Shown one piece after another: positions 26,208 to 35,590 of a DNA stretch of 64,000 bases. The notes beneath the pieces were generated by a model, which was not told the DNA's origin, searched no databases, and was given only the letters and a program-made list of their open reading frames with translations. The stretch is from positions 131,117 through 195,116 of the forward strand of contig JBAZBI010000007.1 in NCBI GenBank assembly GCA_041671545.1. Reading direction: 5' to 3'. The position numbers and the translations under genes are program-made. Within the stretch, counting starts at the first letter, position 1; each line of letters starts with the position of its first letter. The DNA is from UBA1563 sp041671545. Lineage in GTDB: Bacteria; Bacteroidota; Ignavibacteria; Ignavibacteriales; Ignavibacteriaceae.

Positions 26208-27389
26208 ATGTCTTTGTTTAACTATAATGATGATGAAGTATCTTTAGAAGAATTAGACCTACTTATTCAAAATCAAACATCTGAGAAAAGAACAATTGAC
26301 TACAAACTCAATTTGATCCTAGATACTGACGAGAATAAGAAAGAATTTTTAGCTGACATCATTTCTTTTGCGAATACAAGTGGGGGAATAATAATTTATG
26401 GTATGCGCGAGGAGAAGGGAATTCCGATTGAGTTAATAGGCATTACTATTGAGAATGCAGATTTATTGAAAGGTAGAATTGAAAGCATTATTCGCGATGG
26501 TATCTCTCCTAAATATAGTTCAGCCAATGTAGTAGTCATTTCGATAAATGATACTCACAAAGCGATTATAATCAAAATACCCAAAAGTTGGTCAGCTCCT
26601 CATCTAATATGGTATAAAAGATCATCAAAATTCTTTGCGCGCAATTCTTCTCATGGTAAATATCAACTAGAAATTTCTGAAATAAGAGCCTCAATTCTTG
26701 CCTCTGAATATCTTTATGAAAAAATTAGAAATTTTCGTTTAGATAGAATTTCGAAGATCATAAATCATGATACTCCAGTGGAATTACTAAATGAGCCTCA
26801 ATTTGTACTGCATATTATCCCAATGAATTCCTTTAGCATTCAAGAGAAAATAGATTCTAATAAATTTACTGCTCTAATCAACACTCCTAATTCTTTGCAT
26901 GATTATCGCAAAGAATTTAATTTTGATGGATTTGTGTTTCACAATCGTTTCGATCAGATACATTCAGCAGATCGCTATTTCCAAATTTTCAGAAATGGAA
27001 TTATCGAATTAGTCAATGCTAATTTCACAGATATAGAGGATAATTGCAAACTTATCTCTGGTAAAAAATTTGAACGTTTTTATATAGAAGAAATGTCTAC
27101 CTGGATTGATTTATTAAAGTTTTTCGGATTCACTCCCCCTTTTGTCCTTTTGTTCAGTGTACTTGGAATAAGAGGTTATAAATTTAGACTAAATGACAAT
27201 CGATTCTACCAAATAGCTAATAAACCAATAACAACAGATAATCTATTGGTTCACGATATTTTGGCTGAATCAAATTTCATGGATGAACATGATAAATCCC
27301 TAAAAATAATTTTTGATCCGATCTGGAATGCTTGCGGATTTCCTGGCTCCCTAAATTATGATGCTGCTGTAAGATGGGTAGATAATTAG
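26208..27389 (+). CDS. AlbA_2 (Schlafen-type) putative DNA/RNA-binding domain protein
   Basis: A 393-residue protein. Residues ~15-150 match the AlbA_2/Schlafen fold: 'KRTIDYKLNL' (the usual E/D-x-K strand), 'KKEFLADIISFANTSGGIIIYGM', 'LKGRIESIIRDGISP' and 'IIIKIPKSWSAPHLIW...FARNSS'. The C-terminal 240 residues have no motif I recognise; there is no AAA or winged-helix signature of the longer relatives. The gene stands alone with about 250-320 bases of non-coding DNA on both sides and is visibly more AT-rich than the housekeeping genes around it, which suggests acquisition. Relatives are often found in defence or regulatory settings, but no partner gene is seen here. Confidence 0.8.
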   Translation: MSLFNYNDDEVSLEELDLLIQNQTSEKRTIDYKLNLILDTDENKKEFLADIISFANTSGGIIIYGMREEKGIPIELIGITIENADLLKGRIESIIRDGISPKYSSANVVVISINDTHKAIIIKIPKSWSAPHLIWYKRSSKFFARNSSHGKYQLEISEIRASILASEYLYEKIRNFRLDRISKIINHDTPVELLNEPQFVLHIIPMNSFSIQEKIDSNKFTALINTPNSLHDYRKEFNFDGFVFHNRFDQIHSADRYFQIFRNGIIELVNANFTDIEDNCKLISGKKFERFYIEEMSTWIDLLKFFGFTPPFVLLFSVLGIRGYKFRLNDNRFYQIANKPITTDNLLVHDILAESNFMDEHDKSLKIIFDPIWNACGFPGSLNYDAAVRWVDN

Positions 27390-27709
27390 TGAAAATTTGT
27401 GTAATTCGTGTCGGAGTTATTATAAGAGGACTTTGGATAAAAAAATATTTTCAATCACCAAACATGAATTGTACCGCCTAATCCGCTTAGCAGAAAATTA
27501 GCACGAACATTCCATTACTGGGAATGGATAAAGGTTTCTAAAAAGTCTTAATGTCCTCCGACTTCTCTTCCCCCAATTTTCCGTATATTTACACCATGAA
27601 TTTGGACAGAAAAAATAACAACACCCCAATTTGATTTTGAAAAGGCATCTCCACGCCTCTTTTCTTAAACAATTCCATTTAACCACAGAAGAAAACAAAT
27701 TAGCAGTAT
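27390..27709. other. 320-bp intergenic region before prfC
   Basis: It opens with 'AAATTTGTGTAATTCGTGTC', a stretch of the kind seen as dispersed low-complexity repeats in this phylum. A small stem-loop lies at 27508-27526 (CATTCC / GGAATG). The remainder is AT-rich and should contain the prfC promoter. No coding region or RNA gene was found. Confidence 0.5.
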
Positions 27710-29320
27710 ATGAGTCTAGCAAAAGAAATAAAAAGAAGAAAAACATTCGCGATTATTAGTCACCCGGATGCGGGCAAAACCACGCTTACGGAAAAACTTT
27801 TGCTTTTCAGTGGAGCGATACAAATTGCCGGAGCGGTTAAATCCAATAAAATTAGAAAGACGGCAACATCGGATTTTTTAGAGATTGAAAAGCAGCGCGG
27901 AATTTCCGTTGCTTCTTCCGTTCTCTCTTTCAATTATCACGATTATAAAATTAATCTTTTAGATACACCCGGACATAAAGATTTTGCCGAAGATACTTAC
28001 CGCACGCTAACCGCTGTTGACAGTGTTATCCTCGTTATCGATTGCGTTAAAGGAGTTGAGGAACAAACGGAAAAACTGATGCAAGTCTGCCGCTTACGAA
28101 ATACCCCCGTTATTATTTTTATAAACAAACTCGACCGCGAAGGAAGAAATCCGATTGAACTGTTGGATGAGATCGAAGAAAAATTATCGATCAAAGTGAG
28201 ACCGTTATCGTATCCGTTCGGAATGGGAATGAGCTTTAGAGGTGTTTATAACATTTATGATAACACGTTCGCTTTCTTCCGCGCCAACAAACAACAGATT
28301 GAAGATGAAGTAAAATATTTTAAAGGAATTGATGACGAGGAACTTGTCAAAACTTTCGGTGAAGCCGCCGAAACCTTAAAGAATGATATTGATCTGATAA
28401 ACGGAGTGTATGGAAAATTTGAAATAGAAAAATATTTGTCGGGTGAATTAGCGCCGGTCTTTTTCGGCAGCGCGATAAACAACTTTGGAATTAGAGAACT
28501 CTTGGATACTTTCGTTGCCATCGCACCGCCGCCTGTTGCACGGGAAACTACAATCGGAATGATCCCGCCGAAGGAAGAAAAATTCAGCGGATTTGTTTTT
28601 AAGATCCATGCAAACTTAGACCCGAAACACCGCGACAGAATGGCGTTCGTACGCATTTGTTCCGGCACTTTTGAAAGAAATAAAAATTATTTTCACGTGC
28701 GATTGAAACGCCAGGTAAAGTTTCCAAATCCGGCATCGTTCCTTGCGCAAACAAAATCGCTTGTTGAAACCGCATATCCCGGTGATGTTATTGGTTTGTA
28801 TGATTCAGGTTTATTTAAAATCGGTGATACGTTAACCGAAGGGGATGCTTTTATGTTTAAGGGAATTCCCGTCTTCTCACCGGAAATATTTAGAGTTGTG
28901 CAGAACAAAGATCCGTTCAAATCTAAACAACTCGAGACCGGAATTAGACATTTAACCGATGAAGGACTTGCGCAGCTTTTCGTTCAATGCGACGGGACAA
29001 AAAAAGTTATCGGCGTAGTCGGCGAACTTCAATTCGATGTAATTAAATATCGTTTGCTAAATGAGTTTGGCGCGAGCTGCGACTTTATGCACCTCAACGC
29101 GTACAAAGCTTTTTGGGTAGAGTACGATAAGAAGGAAGATATTGAAGAGCTTCAGCGATTGCGCGGAAATTATTTGTATTTCGATAAAGCAAAAAATCTT
29201 GTCTTTATTGCTGAAACAGAATTCTCATTGAGGATGACGAGAGAGAAAAATCCGAAAGCAACATTCCTTTCGAGTGTTGAACACAACAACCAGACGGTTG
29301 AGATGGAAAAAGTTGGATAG
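27710..29320 (+). CDS. prfC: Peptide chain release factor 3
   Basis: A 536-residue translational GTPase that recycles RF1/RF2 from the ribosome after termination. Motifs: G1 'SHPDAGKTTLTEKLL', the RF3-typical 'AGAVKSNKIRKTATSDF', 'EIEKQRGISVASSV' (switch I), G3 'DTPGHKDFAEDTYRTL', G4 'FINKLDREG'. Domain II ('FVFKIHANLDPKHRDRMAFV') and the C-terminal RF3 domain ('VVGELQFDVIKYRLLNEFG') follow. Length and motif order are normal for RF3. It is transcribed alone; the next gene is convergent, 14 bases away. Confidence 0.96.
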   Translation: MSLAKEIKRRKTFAIISHPDAGKTTLTEKLLLFSGAIQIAGAVKSNKIRKTATSDFLEIEKQRGISVASSVLSFNYHDYKINLLDTPGHKDFAEDTYRTLTAVDSVILVIDCVKGVEEQTEKLMQVCRLRNTPVIIFINKLDREGRNPIELLDEIEEKLSIKVRPLSYPFGMGMSFRGVYNIYDNTFAFFRANKQQIEDEVKYFKGIDDEELVKTFGEAAETLKNDIDLINGVYGKFEIEKYLSGELAPVFFGSAINNFGIRELLDTFVAIAPPPVARETTIGMIPPKEEKFSGFVFKIHANLDPKHRDRMAFVRICSGTFERNKNYFHVRLKRQVKFPNPASFLAQTKSLVETAYPGDVIGLYDSGLFKIGDTLTEGDAFMFKGIPVFSPEIFRVVQNKDPFKSKQLETGIRHLTDEGLAQLFVQCDGTKKVIGVVGELQFDVIKYRLLNEFGASCDFMHLNAYKAFWVEYDKKEDIEELQRLRGNYLYFDKAKNLVFIAETEFSLRMTREKNPKATFLSSVEHNNQTVEMEKVG

Positions 29321-29334
29321 AGAATAAATCTGCT

Positions 29335-30309
29335 TTACGCAACATCAGTTATTAAATTCTTCATCGCTTCAATTAATACATTAAGAAATTTATCCGGCTC
29401 TTCGTAATGGGGCATGTGCGCTGAATTGTTAAAAGTGATGAATTGTTTCCCTTTCCGGGCATCAAGTTTTTCGTAAAAGCTATAAACTGTTTGATATGGT
29501 GAAGCAACATCGTGAGTACCTTGAAGAAAGTAAACCGGAACAAACATTTGAGAAATCTCTTTGAATAAATCTAATTGAGCTAAACGAGGGAGTAGATGCA
29601 TTTGGGAGAAAGTCATTCCTTGAATTGTTCGAAGAACATCGCGCAAATTATATTCCGGCGAGAAGAGCATATTTTTAATGGTACTCATCATAATTGAATT
29701 GTAAGATTCACTCCTATTTATACCGCCAAAGTTTGTTATCCATTTAACGCGGTTTAAAAATTGCTTTTCCTCTGTGTGTGGCGGAGAACCGATTTGCATG
29801 AGTTCTTTTATTGCTTTCCGATTATTCCTTTTATAAGCTTCTTGCATGGCAAAATCGTACGCGTAATGTTCTGCTTCATCCATCTTAACATCTATGCCAA
29901 CGACAAAAACAGATTGGTAGTTTTCCGGTATTTGAAAAGCAGAAAGAACTGCAATAGTTCCACCTAAAGAAAAGCCAACAATAAATATTTTGCCAACGTT
30001 AAATTGTTGTTTAAGATATGCGGCAAGTTCATTAGTATCAGCCACCATTTGTTTCAGAGTTAAAGAATCGGGAGGAATATTCTTTGAGTAAGATTTCCCG
30101 CATCCTCTTTGATCCCAATAAACACAGACGAAATGATTTTCCAGATGCAGCTTCTTTTCAAAGTAGTCTGCCTCATGAATAAGCGGAAATCCCGGTCCGG
30201 CTTGAACTAACAACAAGAGGGGTTTCGAACTATCGTTCCCGCGAATTAATATCCATTGATCTATGCCGCCGATTTTTATTTTTCTAAGCGAATTGATTTT
30301 ATCGATCAT
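29335..30309 (-). CDS. Alpha/beta hydrolase (proline iminopeptidase-like)
   Basis: A 324-residue cytosolic alpha/beta hydrolase. The oxyanion region 'VQAGPGFPLIHEADYF' replaces the HGGPG of proline iminopeptidases, 'YWDQRGCGKSYS' is the conserved segment after strand 4, and the nucleophile elbow is G-F-S114-L-G-G. The acid lies in 'LQGTHDVASP' and the catalytic His is in 'FNNSAHMPHYEEPDKF'. This pattern fits the S33 family, but the substrate is open. It lies 12 bases downstream of the quinone oxidoreductase gene and likely belongs to its transcript. Confidence 0.88.
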   Translation of the reverse strand: MIDKINSLRKIKIGGIDQWILIRGNDSSKPLLLLVQAGPGFPLIHEADYFEKKLHLENHFVCVYWDQRGCGKSYSKNIPPDSLTLKQMVADTNELAAYLKQQFNVGKIFIVGFSLGGTIAVLSAFQIPENYQSVFVVGIDVKMDEAEHYAYDFAMQEAYKRNNRKAIKELMQIGSPPHTEEKQFLNRVKWITNFGGINRSESYNSIMMSTIKNMLFSPEYNLRDVLRTIQGMTFSQMHLLPRLAQLDLFKEISQMFVPVYFLQGTHDVASPYQTVYSFYEKLDARKGKQFITFNNSAHMPHYEEPDKFLNVLIEAMKNLITDVA

Positions 30310-30321
30310 TTATTTCTCGTT

Positions 30322-31341
30322 TTATTCTTGGCACATTAAAACTATTTTACCGCTAACAGCAGAAGTATTAAGAAGCTGGTGAGCATAAGCAGCTTTTGAA
30401 AGCGGAAGCCGGTGGCTAATAATGGGTTTAATTTTCTTGCTTAATAACAGTTCGAACAAAGCTGCAACATCTTCTCTAAACCATTGCGGATGTAATTTTT
30501 TATCTCCGGTTATTTGATACAACAAAATTTTTTTCTTATCGGGGATAAGATTGTACAGAAAAATAGAAAAGCGAAAATATGTTGCCAACACTTTTGTAAT
30601 GCTTCTTCTTCCGTTGTTTAGCATTGAAGAAATACCAAAAAGGATTAGTCTGCCCCCCGCGTTTAATACTTTATAAGAGCGTTGCGCTAATTCCCCGGTG
30701 CTTTCAAAAACAACATCAATACCGGTGTGATGTTTTTGTGCTAAACTGTTTTCAAAATTTTCTTTTTTATAATCAATTGGAATTCCGCCTAATTCTTTTA
30801 CAAGTTGAAGTTTACCCGAAGATGCCGTGCCATACATCTTCAAATTTTTTAATTTACCAAGTTGAAGAAGAGCTGTTCCAACACCACCGGCAGCACCGTG
30901 AATAAGAATTTTTTCTCCTTCTTTTATGTTGGCAGTTCTAAACAACATTTGATAAGCTGTTATGTAATTTAAAATAAGACTTACACCTTCAGCCGGATCA
31001 ATTCCATCCGGAACAGTAACGAGTTCGTCTTCTGTTAATAAAATATATTGAGCATAACCACCGGTTTTTGTTAATGCGGCAACAGTATTGCCGGGTTTAA
31101 TATTTGTTACATCAGCGCCAACCATATCAATAACGCCGATGATATCATAGCCCGGTGTAAAAGGAAATGCAGGCATTCCCATATATACTCCTTCACGCAT
31201 CAGAACATCCGCAAAAGAAACTCCCGCGGCAGCTATTTTAACTCTAACTTGTTTTGGATTCGGTTGTGGTAATTCTTCTTTAATAAGTTGTAAAACTTCC
31301 GGTCCACCACGACGTGTAGCAATAATTCGTTTGTAATTCAA
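30322..31341 (-). CDS. Quinone oxidoreductase-like medium-chain dehydrogenase
   Basis: A 339-residue NADPH-dependent MDR-family enzyme. The N-terminal GroES-like domain has 'VRVKIAAAGVSFADVLMREG' and 'PGYDIIGVIDMVGADV'; the nucleotide-binding domain has 'ILIHGAAGGVGTALLQLGK'. The zinc-ligand cysteines of alcohol dehydrogenases are absent, which places it with quinone oxidoreductase / zeta-crystallin types. It is read after the AraC regulator (47-bp gap) and before the hydrolase, all minus strand. Physiological substrate unknown. Confidence 0.9.
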   Translation of the reverse strand: MNYKRIIATRRGGPEVLQLIKEELPQPNPKQVRVKIAAAGVSFADVLMREGVYMGMPAFPFTPGYDIIGVIDMVGADVTNIKPGNTVAALTKTGGYAQYILLTEDELVTVPDGIDPAEGVSLILNYITAYQMLFRTANIKEGEKILIHGAAGGVGTALLQLGKLKNLKMYGTASSGKLQLVKELGGIPIDYKKENFENSLAQKHHTGIDVVFESTGELAQRSYKVLNAGGRLILFGISSMLNNGRRSITKVLATYFRFSIFLYNLIPDKKKILLYQITGDKKLHPQWFREDVAALFELLLSKKIKPIISHRLPLSKAAYAHQLLNTSAVSGKIVLMCQE

Positions 31342-31388
31342 TTCAACTCCGTTGATATATTTTTAATTATAAAAGCGGATGCAATTTA

Positions 31389-32183
31389 TTATTGGTTGCA
31401 AACGAAAGCTTGTATATTCTGGCTATTCTTTAAGATGGTTGAAGGGGAAATGCCGAACACTTTCGAAAATGTTCTGCTGAAATGTGCCGCATCTGAAAAA
31501 CCGGCAGAGTAAGCGGCTTCAGTAAGATTCTCTTTATCTATTATTTTTTTGACAGCAATGTTTATCCTATTCCATAAAATGTATTTACGGATCGAAATAC
31601 CGATCTGTTCTTTAAATAAATGAACCAAGCGGCTTTCTGAAAGGAAAACACTTTGGGCAATAAATTCTAAAGTGATTTTTTTATCGTGGGAATTTTTAAT
31701 GATATGGATAACTTTTTCTATTCTACTATCAATAACTGGATGTAATGAAGTCGAAACTGCGCCGGAAAGTTGAGCAATGAATTGTAAAATCAACTCAAGA
31801 ATAGCGTTGCAGTTATTTGAATTATTGAGAAGAAGCATTAAATCATTAATAAAAATTTTGGTGGAACTATCCGGCAGAATATAAAATAGAGAGGATTTCA
31901 AAAAATCTTCTTTTAATTTCTTTGCCGTTAAGGATGATGGGTCTATACTGATAAATATTATTATACTTTGTGCAGCATTGCATTGATGCGGACAATCGGA
32001 AGCAAGCATAAGTGATGTGTAATTTCCCCACTCTCCGTCTTTAACTTTCATATAGAATGGTTCATCGGTAGTAATTGCTAACTGAAGAGCGTGATGATTG
32101 TGGGAATGTGTTTCGAGTCCGGAGCCTATAAATAGATACATGCCTTCCCAAAGGAAGAGATAATTCTTTGTCTTTTGATGCAA
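31389..32183 (-). CDS. AraC family transcriptional regulator
   Basis: A 264-residue regulator. The C-terminal ~100 residues have the double helix-turn-helix: 'ITLEFIAQSVFLSESRLVHLF' and 'NLTEAAYSAGFSDAAHFSRTF' with 'FGISPSTIL'. The N-terminal ~150 residues have a cupin-like start ('SHNHHALQLAITTDEPFYMK'), probably the ligand-sensing part. Its start lies 5 bases after the stop of the ABC permease gene, so it may be cotranscribed with the exporter and the two downstream enzymes and could control either group. Confidence 0.92.
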   Translation of the reverse strand: MHQKTKNYLFLWEGMYLFIGSGLETHSHNHHALQLAITTDEPFYMKVKDGEWGNYTSLMLASDCPHQCNAAQSIIIFISIDPSSLTAKKLKEDFLKSSLFYILPDSSTKIFINDLMLLLNNSNNCNAILELILQFIAQLSGAVSTSLHPVIDSRIEKVIHIIKNSHDKKITLEFIAQSVFLSESRLVHLFKEQIGISIRKYILWNRINIAVKKIIDKENLTEAAYSAGFSDAAHFSRTFSKVFGISPSTILKNSQNIQAFVCNQ

Positions 32184-32188
32184 TATTT

Positions 32189-33358
32189 TTACTCCGCTCT
32201 AAGCGCCTGCAAAATATTCATTCTTGCTGCGCGGACGGAAGGCAAAAATCCACCAAGAAATCCCATTGCAACAGCGAAAAGTAAAGACGAAATTATTATG
32301 TCCGGCGATAATGCAAAATTGAATGCAAGCTCAGTGAATGAACCAAAATTCAATGTTGAGATCGAGACGAACTGAAGAAGCGATGCGAGCGCTAATCCAA
32401 TCACTCCGCCAATAAGCGCGATAAGCAACGATTCACCTAAGAACGCCGCTAAGATACTTCTTCTTCTAAAACCCAACGCACGCAGCGTTCCTATTTCAAC
32501 GGTTCTGTTTGCCACCGAAGCATACATCGTTATCATTGCGCCGATAGTTGAACCGAGACTAAAAATTACCGTTACAAAAATTCCAAGTATTCTGATAAAT
32601 CCCGCCATTAATTCCGATTGTTTTGCGAAAAATTTTGTTTCGATTTCAGGTTCATATTGCTGAAGCCGTTTGTCGGTATCAAATGCAAGTTTGAATGAAG
32701 CGTACTCTGAAGGGTTCGCCAATTTTAAAGTCATTGTTGAGACAGCATTGCCGCGTGCGAAAGCATCTAACAATTGTAAAGCGTCGCCCCAGAGTTCAGA
32801 ATCAAAACCGCTTCCATCGGTTGTAAATTTTCCAACGACAGTCCAATAATCTCCGGCAAATTTTATTTTGCCGCCGATCTGGCATCCCAGAAATTTATTT
32901 GCGATAGATTCTCCAACAATTAATTCGCGTCTTCCCCGTACAAAATTTCTTCCTTCAATTAGTTTTATGTTCGGGCGTAGTTGCAATACATGTTCGGATA
33001 CACCGCGCACGCTGATATTGCTTAACCCGCCGCTTTGTTTTTCCAGGTTAATAATTACCACCGGCTCGCAAGAAATTATTTGTTTCCCGTCGGAAGTTTT
33101 TGCGATGTTCGGTAACGAAGAAACGATACTTTGAATATCTCCCGGAATAATACTTGAGATTTCTCCGTTTGCTGATTTGCGTGCAACAAGCACATTCTCA
33201 TCGGAACCGGTTGTCGTCAAAGTTTTTTGAATACCGTACGCCATCATCAATACTGCTGCAAATACGAAAACAACTAACGCGATGCCGGTAACGGTAATTC
33301 CGGTGGTAAGTTTTCTTGCAGTAAAATTTCTTAAACTGTATTTCAGTGGTATTTTCAT
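32189..33358 (-). CDS. ABC exporter permease, FtsX/MacB type (second permease)
   Basis: A 389-residue permease with one N-terminal TM (~18-42), a large extracytoplasmic domain (~45-265) and three C-terminal TMs (~270-380). Typical FtsX phrases: 'TVEIGTLRALGFRRRSILAAF' before TM3 and 'GGFLPSVRAARMNILQALRAE' at the end. It likely pairs with the permease at 33728-34888 and the ATPase at 34897-35568. A 369-bp gap full of repeats separates it from the first permease, unlike the tight spacing of the other exporter genes. Confidence 0.92.
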   Translation of the reverse strand: MKIPLKYSLRNFTARKLTTGITVTGIALVVFVFAAVLMMAYGIQKTLTTTGSDENVLVARKSANGEISSIIPGDIQSIVSSLPNIAKTSDGKQIISCEPVVIINLEKQSGGLSNISVRGVSEHVLQLRPNIKLIEGRNFVRGRRELIVGESIANKFLGCQIGGKIKFAGDYWTVVGKFTTDGSGFDSELWGDALQLLDAFARGNAVSTMTLKLANPSEYASFKLAFDTDKRLQQYEPEIETKFFAKQSELMAGFIRILGIFVTVIFSLGSTIGAMITMYASVANRTVEIGTLRALGFRRRSILAAFLGESLLIALIGGVIGLALASLLQFVSISTLNFGSFTELAFNFALSPDIIISSLLFAVAMGFLGGFLPSVRAARMNILQALRAE

Positions 33359-33727
33359 TTGCGAAACCTTTATTAGTTAGTTGTAAGTGGTCTCAGCCAG
33401 AGGCTGATCCGCCTTTGGCGGAAGTAATCAGTCATCAGAATTTATAAGTAACTCAAGTTGACCTCTTAAAAATTATAAAGAATTAAAACCGTTGAAACGG
33501 TTAACAATTTGAGCTTTTGTTTCATTAACACCTCGATTAATCGAGGTGTTAATGAAATAATATGATACGTATTTCAACCGTTTTAACGGTTTATCAAAGA
33601 GTGTGGTCAACTGGAGTAAGTAAAATTATTTTCTTGCTCGTGATCGTAATCGTAATCTTGTTCTTAATCATAATCATGTTCTTAATCTTTTTCCATCAAC
33701 CATCATCCGTTATCCATTAACCATCTT
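33359..33727. repeat. Composite of dispersed repeats between two permease genes
   Basis: 369 bases without a gene. In order: paired palindromes CAGCC-AGA-GGCTG and TCCGCC-TTT-GGCGGA at 33394-33422; a CAAGTTGACC end at 33454-33463; the three-palindrome element at 33485-33592; GGTCAACTGG at 33605-33614; degenerate GTAATC/TTCTTAATC runs at 33637-33692; and CCATCA/CCATTAACCATC runs at 33694-33735 that enter the end of the next gene. This interrupts an otherwise compact operon and could attenuate transcription of the second permease. Confidence 0.7.
33485..33592. repeat. Three-palindrome dispersed element, copy 1
   Basis: Left palindrome AACCGTTGAAACGGTT, a central 32-bp perfect palindrome built on CATTAACACCTCGATT and its complement, and right palindrome AACCGTTTTAACGGTT. 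The same three parts in the same order and nearly the same spacing occur at 54967-55079. Flanking CAAGTTGACC (33454) and GGTCAACTGG (33605) may be outer inverted ends. No open frame inside. It resembles REP/BIME or non-autonomous palindromic elements. Confidence 0.85.
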
Positions 33728-34888
33728 TCATCCTACAAACCGGAATCCTTCAACAATTTTCATTTTCAATGCGCGTTGAATTGGAGAAAGTGAAGATAAA
33801 ATTCCGATTGATAAAGCCGCGATCGATGCGAGGACAATAGTTATCGGTTCAATTTCAAAGACCGGGAAAAATCCTTTTGGAATTACTTTCTCCAATCCTT
33901 GGATAAGCGGAAATGTTAGCGCTAATCCTAACGCGCCGCCGATGATTGAGATTACAAGTGATTCACCCATAATTAAACCAATTAAGTGTGAACCGGAAAA
34001 TCCGATAGTCTTCATCACCGCATATTCGCGCGTCCGTTCGCGTGCAGACATGATCATCGTATTGCCGAGTACAAGTAAAATTATTCCGATGATTACAAAC
34101 GATAAAATATTCATCGCGGTAATGATTGCGCTTGTGGAAGCCAAAAAGCTTTGTGCGAACGCGCGTTCCGATTCGGTTTTCGTTTCCGCATTTGAATTCT
34201 TAAAGAGATCATCGATCTGTTTGGAAATTATTCCCGACTTTGATGGATCTTTTATTTTAACAATATACCAACCAACATCACCGGCGCGTTCGGGCGTTTC
34301 TTTTTTCATTCTTTCATTTACATAATTCCAGTGAAAAAGCATTTGAGTTGCGTCGGTAGTTTTATCGCGGGGTTTATAAATTCCACGGATAACAAATTCC
34401 CATCTGCCGGGATAAATGTCTCCTTCGATCGGCATAACATCACCGATTTTTAATTTATACTGCTTTGCAATATCTTCACCAACAACGCACGAGTTCTGTT
34501 CTCGTTTAAAAGTTTCCAATTCTTTTTTTGATAAAAGGAATTCGGGATAGACTTCAAACATTGTTTCCGCATCGCAAGCAAAGCGGGCGAAGAATTGATT
34601 CTTATCGATGTAAACACCCTGGAACCATGATGCAAACGTAACTTGCGAAACGCCCGGCACCTGTTGAATTTTATCGCGGTAAGTATATGGCAAAGGGAAA
34701 ATAAATGAAACAGCCTGGCGCGTGACTAATCTATTCGCCGCCGTAGCTTCAACACCTACATACCACGCGGTAACAACGGTGCGCAGTACGCCGAAAGCAA
34801 TTACTGCAATGGCAATTCCGAGTATCGTTAAAAAGGAACGGAGTTTATGTCTGAAAGCATTTTTGAAGATGAGTTTAAAAATTTTCAT
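33728..34888 (-). CDS. ABC exporter permease, FtsX/MacB type (first permease)
   Basis: A 386-residue permease with the same layout as its neighbour at 32189: TM1 at ~17-40, extracytoplasmic domain (~45-255), and TMs at ~260-285, 305-330 and 345-370. The FtsX motif 'TREYAVMKTIGFSGSHLIGL' precedes TM3 and 'SSLSPIQRALKMKIVEGFRFV' ends the protein. It starts 8 bases after the ATPase stop. Two different permeases in one operon suggest a heteromeric exporter rather than a MacB homodimer. Confidence 0.92.
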   Translation of the reverse strand: MKIFKLIFKNAFRHKLRSFLTILGIAIAVIAFGVLRTVVTAWYVGVEATAANRLVTRQAVSFIFPLPYTYRDKIQQVPGVSQVTFASWFQGVYIDKNQFFARFACDAETMFEVYPEFLLSKKELETFKREQNSCVVGEDIAKQYKLKIGDVMPIEGDIYPGRWEFVIRGIYKPRDKTTDATQMLFHWNYVNERMKKETPERAGDVGWYIVKIKDPSKSGIISKQIDDLFKNSNAETKTESERAFAQSFLASTSAIITAMNILSFVIIGIILLVLGNTMIMSARERTREYAVMKTIGFSGSHLIGLIMGESLVISIIGGALGLALTFPLIQGLEKVIPKGFFPVFEIEPITIVLASIAALSIGILSSLSPIQRALKMKIVEGFRFVG

Positions 34889-34896
34889 AACGGTTC

Positions 34897-35568
34897 CTAA
34901 ATTAAATCGCCTTTATCGAGGTGACGAATTTTACTTGCTTTTTCCGCAGCGTGTGGATCGTGAGTTACCATTAATATTGTTTTTTTGAATTCTTTGTTTA
35001 ATCTGTCAAGCAGAATAAGAATTTCGGCAGCGGAATTTTTGTCGAGATCACCCGTTGGTTCATCGGCAACAAGAATAAGCGGATCGGTTACGATGGCTCT
35101 TGCAATGGCTACGCGCTGTTCTTGTCCGCCGGAAAGTTGTTTTGGATAATGAAACATTCTATCACTTAAACCGACAACGTTTAAAGCGGCTTCTACGTGC
35201 TGCTTTTTCTCAGCTTTTGAGAGATGCGTTAACATCAACGGGAGTTCAACATTTTCGTAAGCGGTTAAAACGGGAATGAGATTATAAAACTGAAAAACAA
35301 ATCCAATGTTACTTGCACGCCATTTTGCAAGCGAAGACTCATTCAACAAAGTAATATCCGTATCTTTTATAAAAATATTTCCGTTGGTCGGTTTATCGAT
35401 CCCCGCAATTAAATTTAAGAGCGTTGTTTTACCGGAACCGGATGGTCCCATTAAACAAAAAAATTCTCCTTCTTCGATATCGAGAGTAATATCATTTAAA
35501 ACAGGAATGGCAAAACTATCTCTTGTGTAAGATTTTGAAATATTTTTTACTTGAATAATCGCCGGCAT
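34897..35568 (-). CDS. ABC exporter ATPase (LolD/MacB type)
   Basis: A 223-residue ATP-binding subunit of the usual length. Walker A 'GPSGSGKTTLLN', Q-loop in 'FVFQFYNLIPVLTAYEN', signature 'LSGGQEQRVAIARA', Walker B 'LILVADEPTGDLD', and switch His in 'MVTHDPHAA'. The 'NLIPVLTAYENVELPL' wording is characteristic of the LolD/MacB mechanotransmission subfamily, which powers periplasmic export or lipoprotein release rather than import. It is followed by the first permease 8 bases later. Confidence 0.95.
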   Translation of the reverse strand: MPAIIQVKNISKSYTRDSFAIPVLNDITLDIEEGEFFCLMGPSGSGKTTLLNLIAGIDKPTNGNIFIKDTDITLLNESSLAKWRASNIGFVFQFYNLIPVLTAYENVELPLMLTHLSKAEKKQHVEAALNVVGLSDRMFHYPKQLSGGQEQRVAIARAIVTDPLILVADEPTGDLDKNSAAEILILLDRLNKEFKKTILMVTHDPHAAEKASKIRHLDKGDLI

Positions 35569-35590
35569 ACTATCTCCGTTTTATTTTTAC

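Noticed and set aside
33637..33735. Coding or regulatory repeat
   Set aside because: Degenerate GTAATC/CCATCA runs have no constant unit; judged as dispersed low-complexity DNA.
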